The notes beneath the pieces are model-generated. The model saw only the letters and a list, made by a program, of their open reading frames with translations, had not been told where the DNA came from and searched no databases. Of a stretch of 64,000 nucleotides of DNA, positions 26,860 through 35,621 are shown piece by piece. Each line of letters begins with the position of its first letter. The first letter of the stretch is position 1. Made by a program: the position numbers and the translations under genes. Origin of the DNA: Sphingobacteriaceae bacterium (lineage in GTDB: Bacteria; Bacteroidota; Bacteroidia; Sphingobacteriales; Sphingobacteriaceae); assembly GCA_029266635.1 (NCBI GenBank), contig JAQSWM010000003.1, positions 186,001 through 250,000 on the forward strand, written 5' to 3'.

Positions 26860-28215
26860 ATGAAAAAAGCCCTTGGCCTAAGTTTTATATTTCTTTTTAT
26901 CACTATACAGGTTTTTTCACAGTCAAAGACGTTAGACAAAGTTGCGGCGGTTGTTGGAAGCGCCGTAATTCTCCAGTCGGATGTTGAGCAGCAATATGCC
27001 CAATACCTCGCCAAAGGCAACAAGGAGGATGAGACTGTGCGCTGTTACATCATCCAGCAATTGCTTACCCAAAAGCTTCTTTCTCAACAGGCGGTTATCG
27101 ACTCGATTACGGTAACTGATGAGGATGTTGACGATAATCTCGACCGTCGGATGCGGGCTTTTATCTCCCAGGCAGGTGGACAAGAAAGGCTTGAGAAGTT
27201 TCTGAACCGTTCCTTGCTTCAGTACAAAGAAGAGATTCGTGCGGATGTTCAGGAGCAGCTTGTTGCCGATAAAATGCAGCGGAAGATAACCGAGAAAGTA
27301 GCTGTGACTCCGGCAGAAGTGAAGAGGTTTTTTGAAGCCATACCCAAAGACAGCCTTCCATATTTTAATACTGAAGTTGAGGTAGGCGAGATTGTGGTTT
27401 ACCCGAAATTGAACAAGACTGAAAAGGAGGTTTTTCACGATAAAGCCGAATCGCTTCGCCTGCGCATTAAGGCTGGTGAAGATTTTGCCACACTTGCTAA
27501 GCTGTACTCGCAAGACCCCGGCTCGGCTCCTGATGGCGGCGACCTCGGCTTCTTCGACCGCACCGTGATGGCAAAAGACTTCACAGCTATGGCTTTTAAA
27601 CTGAAGGCGGGCGAAATGTCCCCTGTTTTCGAAACTGAATTCGGGTTCCACATTTTACAGGTTCTGGAGCGTCGCGGCGAGCAGGTGAATGCCCGGCATA
27701 TCCTGATCAGGATGGAGCCTACCAACGCCAGCCTTGCCCGTGCCAAAGCACACATCGACAGCATTTATCAAGATGTTGTGGACAAGAAAATCCCGTTCTC
27801 AACAGCTGCTTCTCTCCTGTCGGATGAGAACGAAACCAAATACAACGGCGGCATGATGCTCAATGCAGAGAACGTTCAAAGCCGTACCACTTACATCCCA
27901 ACAGATAAGCTGGATCCGCAGGTGTTTTTAACAATAGACACCATGAAAGTTGGCACTTACTCACGCCCGCAGCTTTTTACTAATCCACAAGGCAAACAAG
28001 GTTACCGCTTTTTGTATTTGAAGTCTAAAACAGATCCGCATCGGGCCAGCCTTGAACAGGATTTGCCGAAGCTGAAGGATGCAGCCTTTGAAGATAAAGT
28101 GAACCGGACTGTCAGCGAGTGGTTTGAGAAGCGCCGCAAGACAACATACATCAAAATTGATCCGGAATACCAGAATTGCGAAACCCTGAAGATCTGGACC
28201 AAACAAGCTGATTAA
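26860..28215 (+). CDS. Periplasmic peptidyl-prolyl isomerase, SurA-like
   Basis: 451 aa, signal peptide MKKALGLSFIFLFITIQVFSQ. An N-terminal SurA chaperone domain (KVAAVVGSAVILQSDVEQQ, ITVTDEDVDDNLDRRM) is followed by two parvulin domains. The first is near 170-275 (EVEVGEIVVYPK, DPGSAPDGGDLGFF, ETEFGFHILQVLERRG) and the second near 275-375 (NARHILIRMEP, ENETKYNGGMM). It helps outer membrane proteins fold in the periplasm. Its stop TAA shares a base with the ATG of the MoxR gene, so the two are cotranslated. Start ATG 26860 gives a clean signal peptide. Confidence 0.93.
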   Translation: MKKALGLSFIFLFITIQVFSQSKTLDKVAAVVGSAVILQSDVEQQYAQYLAKGNKEDETVRCYIIQQLLTQKLLSQQAVIDSITVTDEDVDDNLDRRMRAFISQAGGQERLEKFLNRSLLQYKEEIRADVQEQLVADKMQRKITEKVAVTPAEVKRFFEAIPKDSLPYFNTEVEVGEIVVYPKLNKTEKEVFHDKAESLRLRIKAGEDFATLAKLYSQDPGSAPDGGDLGFFDRTVMAKDFTAMAFKLKAGEMSPVFETEFGFHILQVLERRGEQVNARHILIRMEPTNASLARAKAHIDSIYQDVVDKKIPFSTAASLLSDENETKYNGGMMLNAENVQSRTTYIPTDKLDPQVFLTIDTMKVGTYSRPQLFTNPQGKQGYRFLYLKSKTDPHRASLEQDLPKLKDAAFEDKVNRTVSEWFEKRRKTTYIKIDPEYQNCETLKIWTKQAD

Positions 28216-29180
28216 TGGCAAAATACAGTTCGGAGATTGAGGCGGTCGATGCTTTAAGCGCATCGTACAAGAGCATTCGCCAGGAAATTGGCAATGTGAT
28301 TATCGGGCAGGACGATGTTGTTAAATCAGTTCTGATATCAATTTTCAGCAACGGTCATTGCCTTCTTGTAGGCGTGCCCGGATTAGCCAAGACGCTCCTG
28401 GTGCAAACTGTAGCACAGGTGCTTCATCTCAGCTATAATCGTATCCAATTCACTCCCGATTTGATGCCCTCGGATATTATCGGTTCTGAGATTCTGGGCG
28501 AAAATCGTGCATTTAAATTCATCCCCGGACCGGTTTTTTCTAATATCATCCTTGCTGACGAGATAAACCGCACACCTCCAAAAACACAAGCTGCGCTGCT
28601 GGAAGCCATGCAGGAAAAAGTAGTAACTGTAGGCGGACAAACCCATGTATTGCCGAAGCCTTTTTTCGTGCTTGCCACTCAAAATCCAATAGAACAGGAA
28701 GGAACTTACCCGCTGCCCGAAGCCCAGTTAGACAGGTTTATGTTTAATGTTTCGTTGACATATCCATCCTTGCAGGAAGAACTTCAGGTGGTGAAAAATA
28801 CTACTGCAAACCGGGAGGTAAACCTAAACAAGATATTGGACGCTGAAGAGATCAACTTTTTTCAGCAGTTAGTCCGTAACATCCCGATAACGGATAACGT
28901 GCTTGAATATGCTGTAGGCCTTGCCGCCAAAACCCGCCCCAACACTGCAACCGCAACTCCTGATGTAAACAAATTTCTAAGCTGGGGCGCAGGTCCGCGG
29001 GCATCGCAATTCCTGGTGCTTGGAGCAAAATGCCATGCGGCGATCTCGGGAAAATACTCGCCGGATATTGAAGATGTTCAGGCTGTAGCCGAGCCAATAT
29101 TGCGCCACCGCATTGTGAGGAACTATAAGGCAGAAGCGGAGGGGATTTCCACCGAAGCGATCATCAAAAAGCTTTTTTAG
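28215..29180 (+). CDS. MoxR-family AAA+ ATPase
   Basis: 321 aa. Walker A GVPGLAKT near residue 54, Walker B and sensor region ILADEINRTPPKTQAALLEAMQE near 112, then VLATQNPIEQEGTYPLPEAQLDRFM (sensor 1, Arg finger). MoxR proteins are chaperone-like ATPases, usually next to DUF58 and VWA genes. Here the DUF58/VWA partners are not in view. Instead the gene is fused translationally (1-base overlap) to the SurA-like gene, so a role in envelope protein maturation is inferred. Confidence 0.95.
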   Translation: MAKYSSEIEAVDALSASYKSIRQEIGNVIIGQDDVVKSVLISIFSNGHCLLVGVPGLAKTLLVQTVAQVLHLSYNRIQFTPDLMPSDIIGSEILGENRAFKFIPGPVFSNIILADEINRTPPKTQAALLEAMQEKVVTVGGQTHVLPKPFFVLATQNPIEQEGTYPLPEAQLDRFMFNVSLTYPSLQEELQVVKNTTANREVNLNKILDAEEINFFQQLVRNIPITDNVLEYAVGLAAKTRPNTATATPDVNKFLSWGAGPRASQFLVLGAKCHAAISGKYSPDIEDVQAVAEPILRHRIVRNYKAEAEGISTEAIIKKLF

Positions 29181-29494
29181 CCTTCAACAATCGGTATATC
29201 TTTCAGAAAGGCTGACTTCTGCTCATCAGCGTAAATTCCGTAGGCATTTATTAAAATCCCTTTGTGTCCTGAATTGCTTTCAATGGCGTAAAGAGCAACA
29301 GAGTCGTCCGGATCGCTCATTCCTTCAAACCGATAAACTGCTATAATTTGCAGCTGCTCAGGCTTAAACCGCTCATCAGTAGCTTTATGGTACAAATGAA
29401 AGTTGTCTATATCGAACTGGTACGTATAACCACGGTTCTGTAGCCCTTCAACTGCTTCGCTGAGGGTTGAATAATCTTGATTGAGGCTGCTCAT
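29177..29494 (-). CDS. Small conserved Bacteroidota protein (often mislabelled phosphoribosylpyrophosphate synthetase)
   Basis: 105 aa. Matches a recurrent family: YSTLSEAVEGLQNRGYTYQF, then LQIIAVYRFEGMSDPDDSVALYAIES, GILINAYGIYAD. None of the PRPP synthetase motifs is present, so that label, as I recall it for relatives, would be wrong. Function unknown, probably a small cytosolic alpha/beta protein. Convergent with the MoxR gene with a 4-base overlap. Confidence 0.75.
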   Translation of the reverse strand: MSSLNQDYSTLSEAVEGLQNRGYTYQFDIDNFHLYHKATDERFKPEQLQIIAVYRFEGMSDPDDSVALYAIESNSGHKGILINAYGIYADEQKSAFLKDIPIVEG

Positions 29495-29529
29495 GGCGGT
29501 AAATTTGTTAAATTTATGAAAAGTTAGCT

Positions 29530-30546
29530 ATGAAATTCATCCGTGTACTTTTTCTCTTTTCCTTTTTGGTTCAAGGTGCGTTTGGCCAGGCTCCGGGCAA
29601 ATATGTCATGGTAATCCACGGCGGTGCGGGCACTATTTTAAAATCGAGCATGACTCCAGAGCGGGAAAAAGCCTATCGGGATGAACTTACAAAAGCGCTG
29701 CAAGCCGGATACAAATTGCTGAAAGCCGGCAAGCCAAGCCTGGATGCTGTTGAAGCAGCCATCAGGGTGATGGAAGATTCGCCTTTGTTCAATGCAGGGA
29801 AAGGCGCAGTTTTTACTAACGAAGGCAGAAATGAATTGGATGCGGCGATCATGGATGGAAAAAGCTTGGCTGCGGGTTCTGTAGCAGGGGTTACCACGAT
29901 CAGAAATCCGATTTCATCAGCGAGAGCGGTGATGGAAAAGTCAGAACACGTGATGATGGTAGGCGCAGGTGCGGAGAAGTTTGCAAAGGAGGCAGGGTTA
30001 GAGATTGTGGATCCAAAGTATTTCTGGACCGAAGACCGGTGGAAAGGTTTGCTTAAAGCCAGGAGGGACGATTCGGTCAAGAATCTTCAGAACAAAAAAG
30101 GCGGGCTGCTGGGTACAGGGAATCATGATTATAAATTCGGAACCGTTGGCGCAGTTGCCTTAGATAAGAACGGTAATCTTGCTGCCGGTACATCGACCGG
30201 CGGAATGACAAACAAAAAATTTGGCCGTGTTGGCGATGCCCCTATAATTGGTGCCGGCACTTACGCTAATAAACTTGTTGGCATTTCCTGCACCGGGTGG
30301 GGCGAATTTTTCATCCGAAATGTGGTTGCACACGATGTTGCCGCATTGATGGAATACAAGGGGCTTTCTGTTAAAGACGCCGCAAACGAACTGATCATGA
30401 AAAAGGTTCCAAACCTGGGCGGAGACGGTGGGTTGATCGCTCTTGATAAAGATGGAAACGTAGCGATGCCTTTCAATACGGCTGGAATGTATCGCGGCAC
30501 TGTAACCCGCGATGGGAAAATAGAAGTGCTGATCTACAAAGATTAG
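29530..30546 (+). CDS. Secreted isoaspartyl peptidase / type III L-asparaginase (Ntn hydrolase)
   Basis: 338 aa with signal peptide MKFIRVLFLFSFLVQGAFGQ. Motifs are YVMVIHGGAGTI, the long alpha-chain with FNAGKGAVFTNEGRNELDAAIMDG, then the autocleavage site with nucleophile Thr205 in FGTVGAVALDKNGNLAAGTS. STGGMTNK and RVGDAPIIGAGTYA follow. The precursor cleaves before the Thr to give an alpha2-beta2 enzyme. It removes beta-aspartyl residues from isopeptides or acts as an asparaginase. Periplasmic location is inferred from the signal peptide. Confidence 0.95.
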   Translation: MKFIRVLFLFSFLVQGAFGQAPGKYVMVIHGGAGTILKSSMTPEREKAYRDELTKALQAGYKLLKAGKPSLDAVEAAIRVMEDSPLFNAGKGAVFTNEGRNELDAAIMDGKSLAAGSVAGVTTIRNPISSARAVMEKSEHVMMVGAGAEKFAKEAGLEIVDPKYFWTEDRWKGLLKARRDDSVKNLQNKKGGLLGTGNHDYKFGTVGAVALDKNGNLAAGTSTGGMTNKKFGRVGDAPIIGAGTYANKLVGISCTGWGEFFIRNVVAHDVAALMEYKGLSVKDAANELIMKKVPNLGGDGGLIALDKDGNVAMPFNTAGMYRGTVTRDGKIEVLIYKD

Positions 30547-31406
30547 CCTTTGTCGGGCGTTACAACCTCCACCAGCAAAGCCCACTTGAAACTAGGTTGC
30601 AATTCCCAAATTCGGAGATAATAATACTGCTGTTGCTTGCCGTTGAGTGATAGGCTCTCCTTACCATAAGTAAATGCCAGCTCGCCACTTACCGCACGAT
30701 CAACTTTAAGAGGTTCTGAAATAATTCTATACTTCTTAGCATCCCAAAACTGGGTTACAGCAGCCTTGCCGATGATAGGCTCATAGCCGGGGAAGAGCAG
30801 GCGGGTATTTTCGGCCAGGAACTCTTTGCGGGCAACCTTGCCATTGGCTTTTAAAACGGTGCTAAAAAGCTGGTCATTACTGAATGCCATGTCGTCGCGT
30901 TGGTCATAACTGGCTTTTTTCTTGAGCCGTGGGTAATCGGTGTTTAATGGATTATCGAGCATCAGCTCTCTGCTTTCGACGGGTTTTTTGTGCGGAATGC
31001 CAATATCCAGAGCGAGCTTCCAGTTGCCATTTTTAGCTTTCTTCCACACGGAAAAATAATCGCCGTAGCCAACAGGCTCACTTTCGGCATTTTGCTGAAA
31101 AGTATATGGGCCGGTGGTATAGCCCCAATCACCGCTCTTGGAAATACGTGCATACATAGGCTTCCAGGAAAGTAGCCCCGGAATTTCATCCTTACCTTTA
31201 TAAAACTCCTCTGCGCTCACCGGTCCTGGGCGGAAGACGATCGTATTCTCATCAGATACAGCTAAAAATGCTTTTTTGATGCCTTTATCGCGGGCAAGTT
31301 CTACAAAGTTGTTTTCAGCGTCTATCACCTGATCAACCGTTGGAATTTTCTGAGCAAAAATTCCGGTAGTAGTTAATAGAGCGATTATGAGGGAGAATAA
31401 TTTCAT
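30543..31406 (-). CDS. Secreted protein with tandem NTF2/SnoaL-like domains
   Basis: 287 aa from ATG 31406, giving signal peptide MKLFSLIIALLTTTGIFAQ. Two NTF2-fold (DUF4440-like) halves are visible: VIDAENNFVELARDKGIKKAF up to YGDYFSVWKKAKNGNWKLALDIG, then RKEFLAENTRLLFPGYEPIIGKAAV up to YYYLRIWELQPSFKWALLVEV. The second half looks diverged. No catalytic residues can be assigned. It overlaps the converging asparaginase gene by 4 bases. Confidence 0.78.
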   Translation of the reverse strand: MKLFSLIIALLTTTGIFAQKIPTVDQVIDAENNFVELARDKGIKKAFLAVSDENTIVFRPGPVSAEEFYKGKDEIPGLLSWKPMYARISKSGDWGYTTGPYTFQQNAESEPVGYGDYFSVWKKAKNGNWKLALDIGIPHKKPVESRELMLDNPLNTDYPRLKKKASYDQRDDMAFSNDQLFSTVLKANGKVARKEFLAENTRLLFPGYEPIIGKAAVTQFWDAKKYRIISEPLKVDRAVSGELAFTYGKESLSLNGKQQQYYYLRIWELQPSFKWALLVEVVTPDKG

Positions 31407-31429
31407 TAATGTGCTGTGTTGCAAACGGG

Positions 31430-32890
31430 CTACGCTTTATTCCAAGTAGTACCTTCTTTGCTGTCTTTAAGCAGAATGCCCAGGTCGCTCAATCCGATCC
31501 GTATTTTATCTGACGTAACGTAGTCTTTGTTGTTCTTCGCTTCAAGCCGCAGATTTATGATAAAATCCATAAGCTTCCCGATGTCATCTGTGGGTGCCTG
31601 CTCCTCATGCAATCCAAGTACGTTAATGACGAAATCGCTCATCAACTTCTTCAATTCCTTCAGGTCGCTTTCGCTGATAGATGATTTTAAATCATACACG
31701 CTGTTGATGATACGGGCCGCCTCAAATAACTCGGCAATCAGAACAGGGCTATTAAAATCATCGTTCATTGCGTCGTAGCACCGCTGCTTCAATCCTGAAA
31801 TATCAACATCGGATGTTTCGGAAGGGGGCAATTTCTCCAGCAACTTATACGCATTCATCAGGCGCTTGAAGCCCTTGTCAGATGCTTCTAATGCTTCGTT
31901 CGAGAAATCGAGCGTGCTGCGGTAATGTGCCTGGAGCATAAAGAAGCGCACAGTCATCGGCGAATAGCCACGTGTTAAAAGTGGATGGTTTCCGGTAAAG
32001 AGCTCACCCGGCAAAAAGCCGTTACCTGCAGATTTAGACATGCGGGTGCCGTTTACAGTGAGCATGTTGGTGTGCATCCAATATTTCACCGGCTGAGTGT
32101 GGCTGCAAGCTTCAGATTGAGCAATTTCATTGGTGTGGTGGGTTGCGGCAAGGTCCATTCCGCCGCCGTGAATGTCGAATGTTTGGCCCAAATATTTGCT
32201 GCTCATGGCCGAGCACTCAATATGCCAGCCGGGAAATCCCACGCCCCAGGGCGAAGGCCAGCGCATGATGTGTTCAGGCTTGGCTTTAATCCATAACGCA
32301 AAATCCAGTCTTCCTTTCTTCTCATCCTGCCCGCCAAGATCGCGGGTGTTTGCCAGCAGATCTTCCATTTGCCGGTTGGTAAGAATGGTGTAGTTGTGCG
32401 ATTGGCTGTACTTTTCCACATCAAAATACACACTTCTGTTCACTTCATACGCATAGCCATTTGCGATGATTTCCTTGATCATTTCGATCTGTTCGGAAAT
32501 ATGGCCTGTCGCGGTCGGCTCAATATCTGGTGGCAGGGTGTTGAACAGGCGCATCATATCATGAAAACCGATAGTGTAGCGCTGCACAATTTCCATCGGC
32601 TCAAGCTGTTCGAGGCGGGCTTTTTTAGAGAACTTATCGTCTCCCTCGTCCCGATCGCCTTCTAAGTGCCCCGCATCCGTTATGTTGCGCACGTAGCGGA
32701 CTTTATATCCCGAATGCTTCAGGTACCGGTAAATAAGATCGAAAGACACAAAGGTGCGGCAATTGCCCAAATGCACATCGCTGTACACAGTCGGGCCGCA
32801 AACATACATGCCCACAAAAGGTGGCGTTAGCGGTTCAAAAACCTCTTTTTTTCTTGTTAATGTATTATAGAGTACCAGATCCTGAGACAT
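31430..32890 (-). CDS. cysS: Cysteinyl-tRNA synthetase
   Basis: 486 aa class I synthetase. The HIGH-type motif is in YVCGPTVYSDVHLGNCR, with the first zinc Cys there. The other zinc ligands are in WHIECSAM and ATHHTNEIAQSE, and the KMSKS motif is TRMSKSAGN. A DALR-type anticodon region follows. Full length. A TAAGTTTG box lies 4 bases upstream of the ATG. Confidence 0.98.
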   Translation of the reverse strand: MSQDLVLYNTLTRKKEVFEPLTPPFVGMYVCGPTVYSDVHLGNCRTFVSFDLIYRYLKHSGYKVRYVRNITDAGHLEGDRDEGDDKFSKKARLEQLEPMEIVQRYTIGFHDMMRLFNTLPPDIEPTATGHISEQIEMIKEIIANGYAYEVNRSVYFDVEKYSQSHNYTILTNRQMEDLLANTRDLGGQDEKKGRLDFALWIKAKPEHIMRWPSPWGVGFPGWHIECSAMSSKYLGQTFDIHGGGMDLAATHHTNEIAQSEACSHTQPVKYWMHTNMLTVNGTRMSKSAGNGFLPGELFTGNHPLLTRGYSPMTVRFFMLQAHYRSTLDFSNEALEASDKGFKRLMNAYKLLEKLPPSETSDVDISGLKQRCYDAMNDDFNSPVLIAELFEAARIINSVYDLKSSISESDLKELKKLMSDFVINVLGLHEEQAPTDDIGKLMDFIINLRLEAKNNKDYVTSDKIRIGLSDLGILLKDSKEGTTWNKA

Positions 32891-32894
32891 TTCG

Positions 32895-32902
32895 CAAACT
32901 TA
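32895..32902 (-). promoter_or_regulatory. Candidate -7 box TAAGTTTG for cysS
   Basis: Minus-strand TAnnTTTG match ending 4 bases before the cysS ATG. No -33 TTTG is obvious. The same short spacing is seen at purD and tilS. Confidence 0.35.
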
Positions 32903-32928
32903 ATAAGTTTTGATAGAATTAAACCGCA

Positions 32929-34074
32929 TCACTCTGCTGAGGTTAGTTCCAGATCGCTCCGTACGCCGTAATGGTCGGAAAGCTTTTTATTCAATATGCG
33001 ATAGTTAATCACCTTAAACTGCGGAGATGAAAGGATATAATCTATCTGGAAGTTCGGGAATTCGCCGTTATACGTTACTCCAAATCCACTTCCTTTTTCG
33101 TGGAAGCTATTGTTTAAGCCCTTTGCCATGTTGCTTACTGAATAAGAAGCCGGAGTATCGTTAAAATCCCCGGCGATAACGTACGGATTTTTACAGGCAG
33201 CAGCATGTTCCTTGATCTGCCTCACCTGTTCGCTTCGTTTTACAAAGGCTTGTTTGAGCCTGCTCAGAATTCTCAGGCCGGCGCTCAGATTCTTTTCCGG
33301 CTTCACCTTTTTCACCTCGTTGATGTATGAATAATCCTGCGCTTCGAAGCCGATGGATTGCAGGTGCACGTTGTAAATGCGGACAGGCTTATTTTTAAAC
33401 GTGATGTCTGCCCAAATGGCTTCATTGCCACGGCTGGTGTTATTGAAAACAATGGCTTCTTTTTTTCCTATCGGAAACTTAGAAAATATCGCCAGGCCAA
33501 TGCCTTCATAATTGTTGTCTTGCGAAGCAATAAAGTACTGGTAGCGGGTATTCAGGATTTCTTTCAGCGATTCCTGGGTGTTGAATCCTCCGGTTTTCTG
33601 TGTAAGAAACTCCTGGATACATAACACATCAGGCTGTTCACGCCGGATAAGGTCGAGGATCTGATCTTTATAAATCGGACTGTATTCGTCTCCGCCATCG
33701 AAGTTTTTGAAGAAATGAACGTTGTAGGTCAACACCCGCAGAAAATCATCTGAAGATTTAGCTACCGCGATGGCTGTCGGCCCTCTGAAGCCAATGCTGT
33801 TGGTTAGGGTTTTCCATCCTACTAAAATGGTAACTAACGAAATGAGTGCAAACTTCCAGTCGACTACCAGCCAAAACACGATAAATAAGAAGTTAACTAG
33901 CAGCAGGAAAGGATAGCCCAAGCCCAAAAATGCAAGTGGCCAAAAAGAAGCCGGATTTACAACCGAAGCGAGATAACTCAGCAGCAATAGTACAGCAAGA
34001 CCGATGTTGATGATAAGCAAGCTCTTGGCAATAAAGCCCATTCGCTTTTTAGGCTTCGTTGTTCTTGCTCGCAT
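32929..34074 (-). CDS. Membrane-anchored endonuclease/exonuclease/phosphatase (EEP) family protein
   Basis: 381 aa. Three membrane helices fill residues about 12-95 (LLIINIGLAVLLLLSYLA, FLGLGYPFLLLVNFLFIVFW, ALISLVTILVG). The EEP domain follows with LRVLTYNVHFF, DVLCIQEFL (Glu), NVHLQS, AGDFNDTPAS and LSDHYGVRSDL (catalytic Asp-His). Metal-dependent phosphodiesterases of this fold act on nucleic acids or lipid headgroups, and the substrate is unknown here. Its start lies inside the end of the upstream rhomboid gene (26-base overlap), making it the last gene of the mutL operon. Confidence 0.9.
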   Translation of the reverse strand: MRARTTKPKKRMGFIAKSLLIINIGLAVLLLLSYLASVVNPASFWPLAFLGLGYPFLLLVNFLFIVFWLVVDWKFALISLVTILVGWKTLTNSIGFRGPTAIAVAKSSDDFLRVLTYNVHFFKNFDGGDEYSPIYKDQILDLIRREQPDVLCIQEFLTQKTGGFNTQESLKEILNTRYQYFIASQDNNYEGIGLAIFSKFPIGKKEAIVFNNTSRGNEAIWADITFKNKPVRIYNVHLQSIGFEAQDYSYINEVKKVKPEKNLSAGLRILSRLKQAFVKRSEQVRQIKEHAAACKNPYVIAGDFNDTPASYSVSNMAKGLNNSFHEKGSGFGVTYNGEFPNFQIDYILSSPQFKVINYRILNKKLSDHYGVRSDLELTSAE

Positions 34075-34906
34075 TGAATAATTGTTCTTTTTCCAGTTTG
34101 GTGAGGCTACCGTAGCCCGATTTGGAAATTTTGTCTAAGATTTTGTCTATCACATCCTGATCTGGAACACTGCTGCTTCTATTTGGCGCTTTGTTCTTGC
34201 TAACAACTTTCAAGGGCTTGCGTTTCTGGAACATCTTGCTCCAGTCGTTGCCGCTTTGCAATTGCTTTATAAAAACAAATCCCAACAAAGCTCCTCCAAG
34301 GTGAGCGAAACTGCCGCCGGGGTTGCCAAGTATCCCGATGATATCCATGATGATGTACACCAAAGCAACATACTTCAAGCGCACTTCGCCAAGAAGCAGA
34401 AGACTGATAGCATAGTCGGGCAACAGGGTTGCGGTGGCGATAACAATTGCACTGATGGCAGCCGATGCCCCAATCAGCGGACCTGAGAACTGCACAGAAT
34501 CTTTGAAGGCAGGCAGCGTGTTAAATGCGATGATGAACAAAAGAGCTCCCGCAAGCCCGCCTGCAATATAGACGAAGCTAAACTGCCGCTTATTCAGGAA
34601 ATCTTCAAATATCCGCCCCATCCAATAAAGCCAGAGCATGTTGAAAAGGAAATGCAGAAATTCCTCATGCGCAAACATATAAGTAAGGGGAGTCCATAAC
34701 TTGAAAAGCAGATTTGGTAGGTAAGGTGGCATGGAAAGGTTGAACGGAAGCCATTCCCCAACTTCCTGCATCCCGAATAGAAAAACCAAAACCTTGATCA
34801 GGTTTATAGCCAGAAAGACGGTGACGTTGATACCGATAAACAGGTTGAGCCTGCTTCCGGAATGGAACATTTTATATTTTAATTCAGTTGATAGCGACCT
34901 GTTCAT
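34049..34906 (-). CDS. Rhomboid-family intramembrane serine protease (copy 1)
   Basis: 285 aa, six or so membrane helices. The catalytic Ser148 is in GPLIGASAAISA and His202 is in SFAHLGGALLGF. The helix-2 oxyanion motif reads HEEFLHFLFNMLWLYWMG. A cytosolic tail (about 215-285) is basic, then has KILDKISKSGYGSLTKLEKEQLF, the short helical tail common in Bacteroidota rhomboids. It lies in tandem with a second rhomboid gene, overlapping it by 4 bases. The loop motif GASA differs from the usual GxSG, but Ser and His are kept. Confidence 0.92.
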   Translation of the reverse strand: MNRSLSTELKYKMFHSGSRLNLFIGINVTVFLAINLIKVLVFLFGMQEVGEWLPFNLSMPPYLPNLLFKLWTPLTYMFAHEEFLHFLFNMLWLYWMGRIFEDFLNKRQFSFVYIAGGLAGALLFIIAFNTLPAFKDSVQFSGPLIGASAAISAIVIATATLLPDYAISLLLLGEVRLKYVALVYIIMDIIGILGNPGGSFAHLGGALLGFVFIKQLQSGNDWSKMFQKRKPLKVVSKNKAPNRSSSVPDQDVIDKILDKISKSGYGSLTKLEKEQLFNASKNNEA

Positions 34907-35619
34907 ACATAACCTCCGGGGCGTTTCAGCCCCCAGGCTTTTACTAAAATAAAACCAAAGATGGCTCCGCCTAAATGAGCGAAGTGGGCAATTGAGTCGC
35001 CAGGTATTTTGTAAACGCCCATCGACAACTCAGCTAAGAGATAAAACGGGATAAAGTACTTCGCTTTTATAGGTATCGGCAGAAATATTAACATTAACTC
35101 AATATTGGGGAACAATAGCCCAAAAGCGGCTAAAAGACCGCAAATCGCACCTGACGCACCAACCATTGGATAAAGGTAAATTCCTCCAATAGTTCTATAA
35201 TCATCGGGGTTATTGCTTTGGAACGATGATAACTCAACGCTGAAAGTACCAGCTATTTGATAAAGTTCAACACCCTGAACTACCATTTGCAGCACAAGAG
35301 CACCAATGCCTGTAAGCAAATAGAAGTTAAAGAATCTCTTCGACCCCATCAAATATTCAAGTGATGGTCCAAATGAAAACAATGCAAACATGTTAAACAT
35401 GATGTGAAAAAATCCACCATGCATAAACATATATGTTATTATCTGCCATATTTTAAACTTCGGAGATGCTGGATAGTAAACGCCTAACCACTCAATAAGC
35501 GGCGATTCGTTCCCACGCTGAAATAACAAAGTCGCGATAAAAAATATGACATTTATAATCAGCAGGTTCTTTGTAACGGGAGGAATATTAGCAAAAGGCG
35601 ATGGCCTGTAAGAATTCAT
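34903..35619 (-). CDS. Rhomboid-family intramembrane serine protease (copy 2)
   Basis: 238 aa. The catalytic Ser156 is in PMVGASGAICGLLAAFG (canonical GxSG) and His215 is in AHFAHLGGAIFGF. The motif HGGFFHIMFNMFALFSFG precedes. Six membrane helices, no cytosolic tail. Only 2 bases separate it from mutL upstream, and it overlaps the other rhomboid by 4 bases. Two adjacent but clearly different rhomboids suggest an old duplication with distinct substrates. Confidence 0.94.
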   Translation of the reverse strand: MNSYRPSPFANIPPVTKNLLIINVIFFIATLLFQRGNESPLIEWLGVYYPASPKFKIWQIITYMFMHGGFFHIMFNMFALFSFGPSLEYLMGSKRFFNFYLLTGIGALVLQMVVQGVELYQIAGTFSVELSSFQSNNPDDYRTIGGIYLYPMVGASGAICGLLAAFGLLFPNIELMLIFLPIPIKAKYFIPFYLLAELSMGVYKIPGDSIAHFAHLGGAIFGFILVKAWGLKRPGGYV

Positions 35620-35621
35620 AT

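Noticed and set aside
29177-29494. PRPP synthetase
   Set aside because: I recall this label for relatives of this 105-aa protein, but none of the ribose-phosphate diphosphokinase motifs is present.
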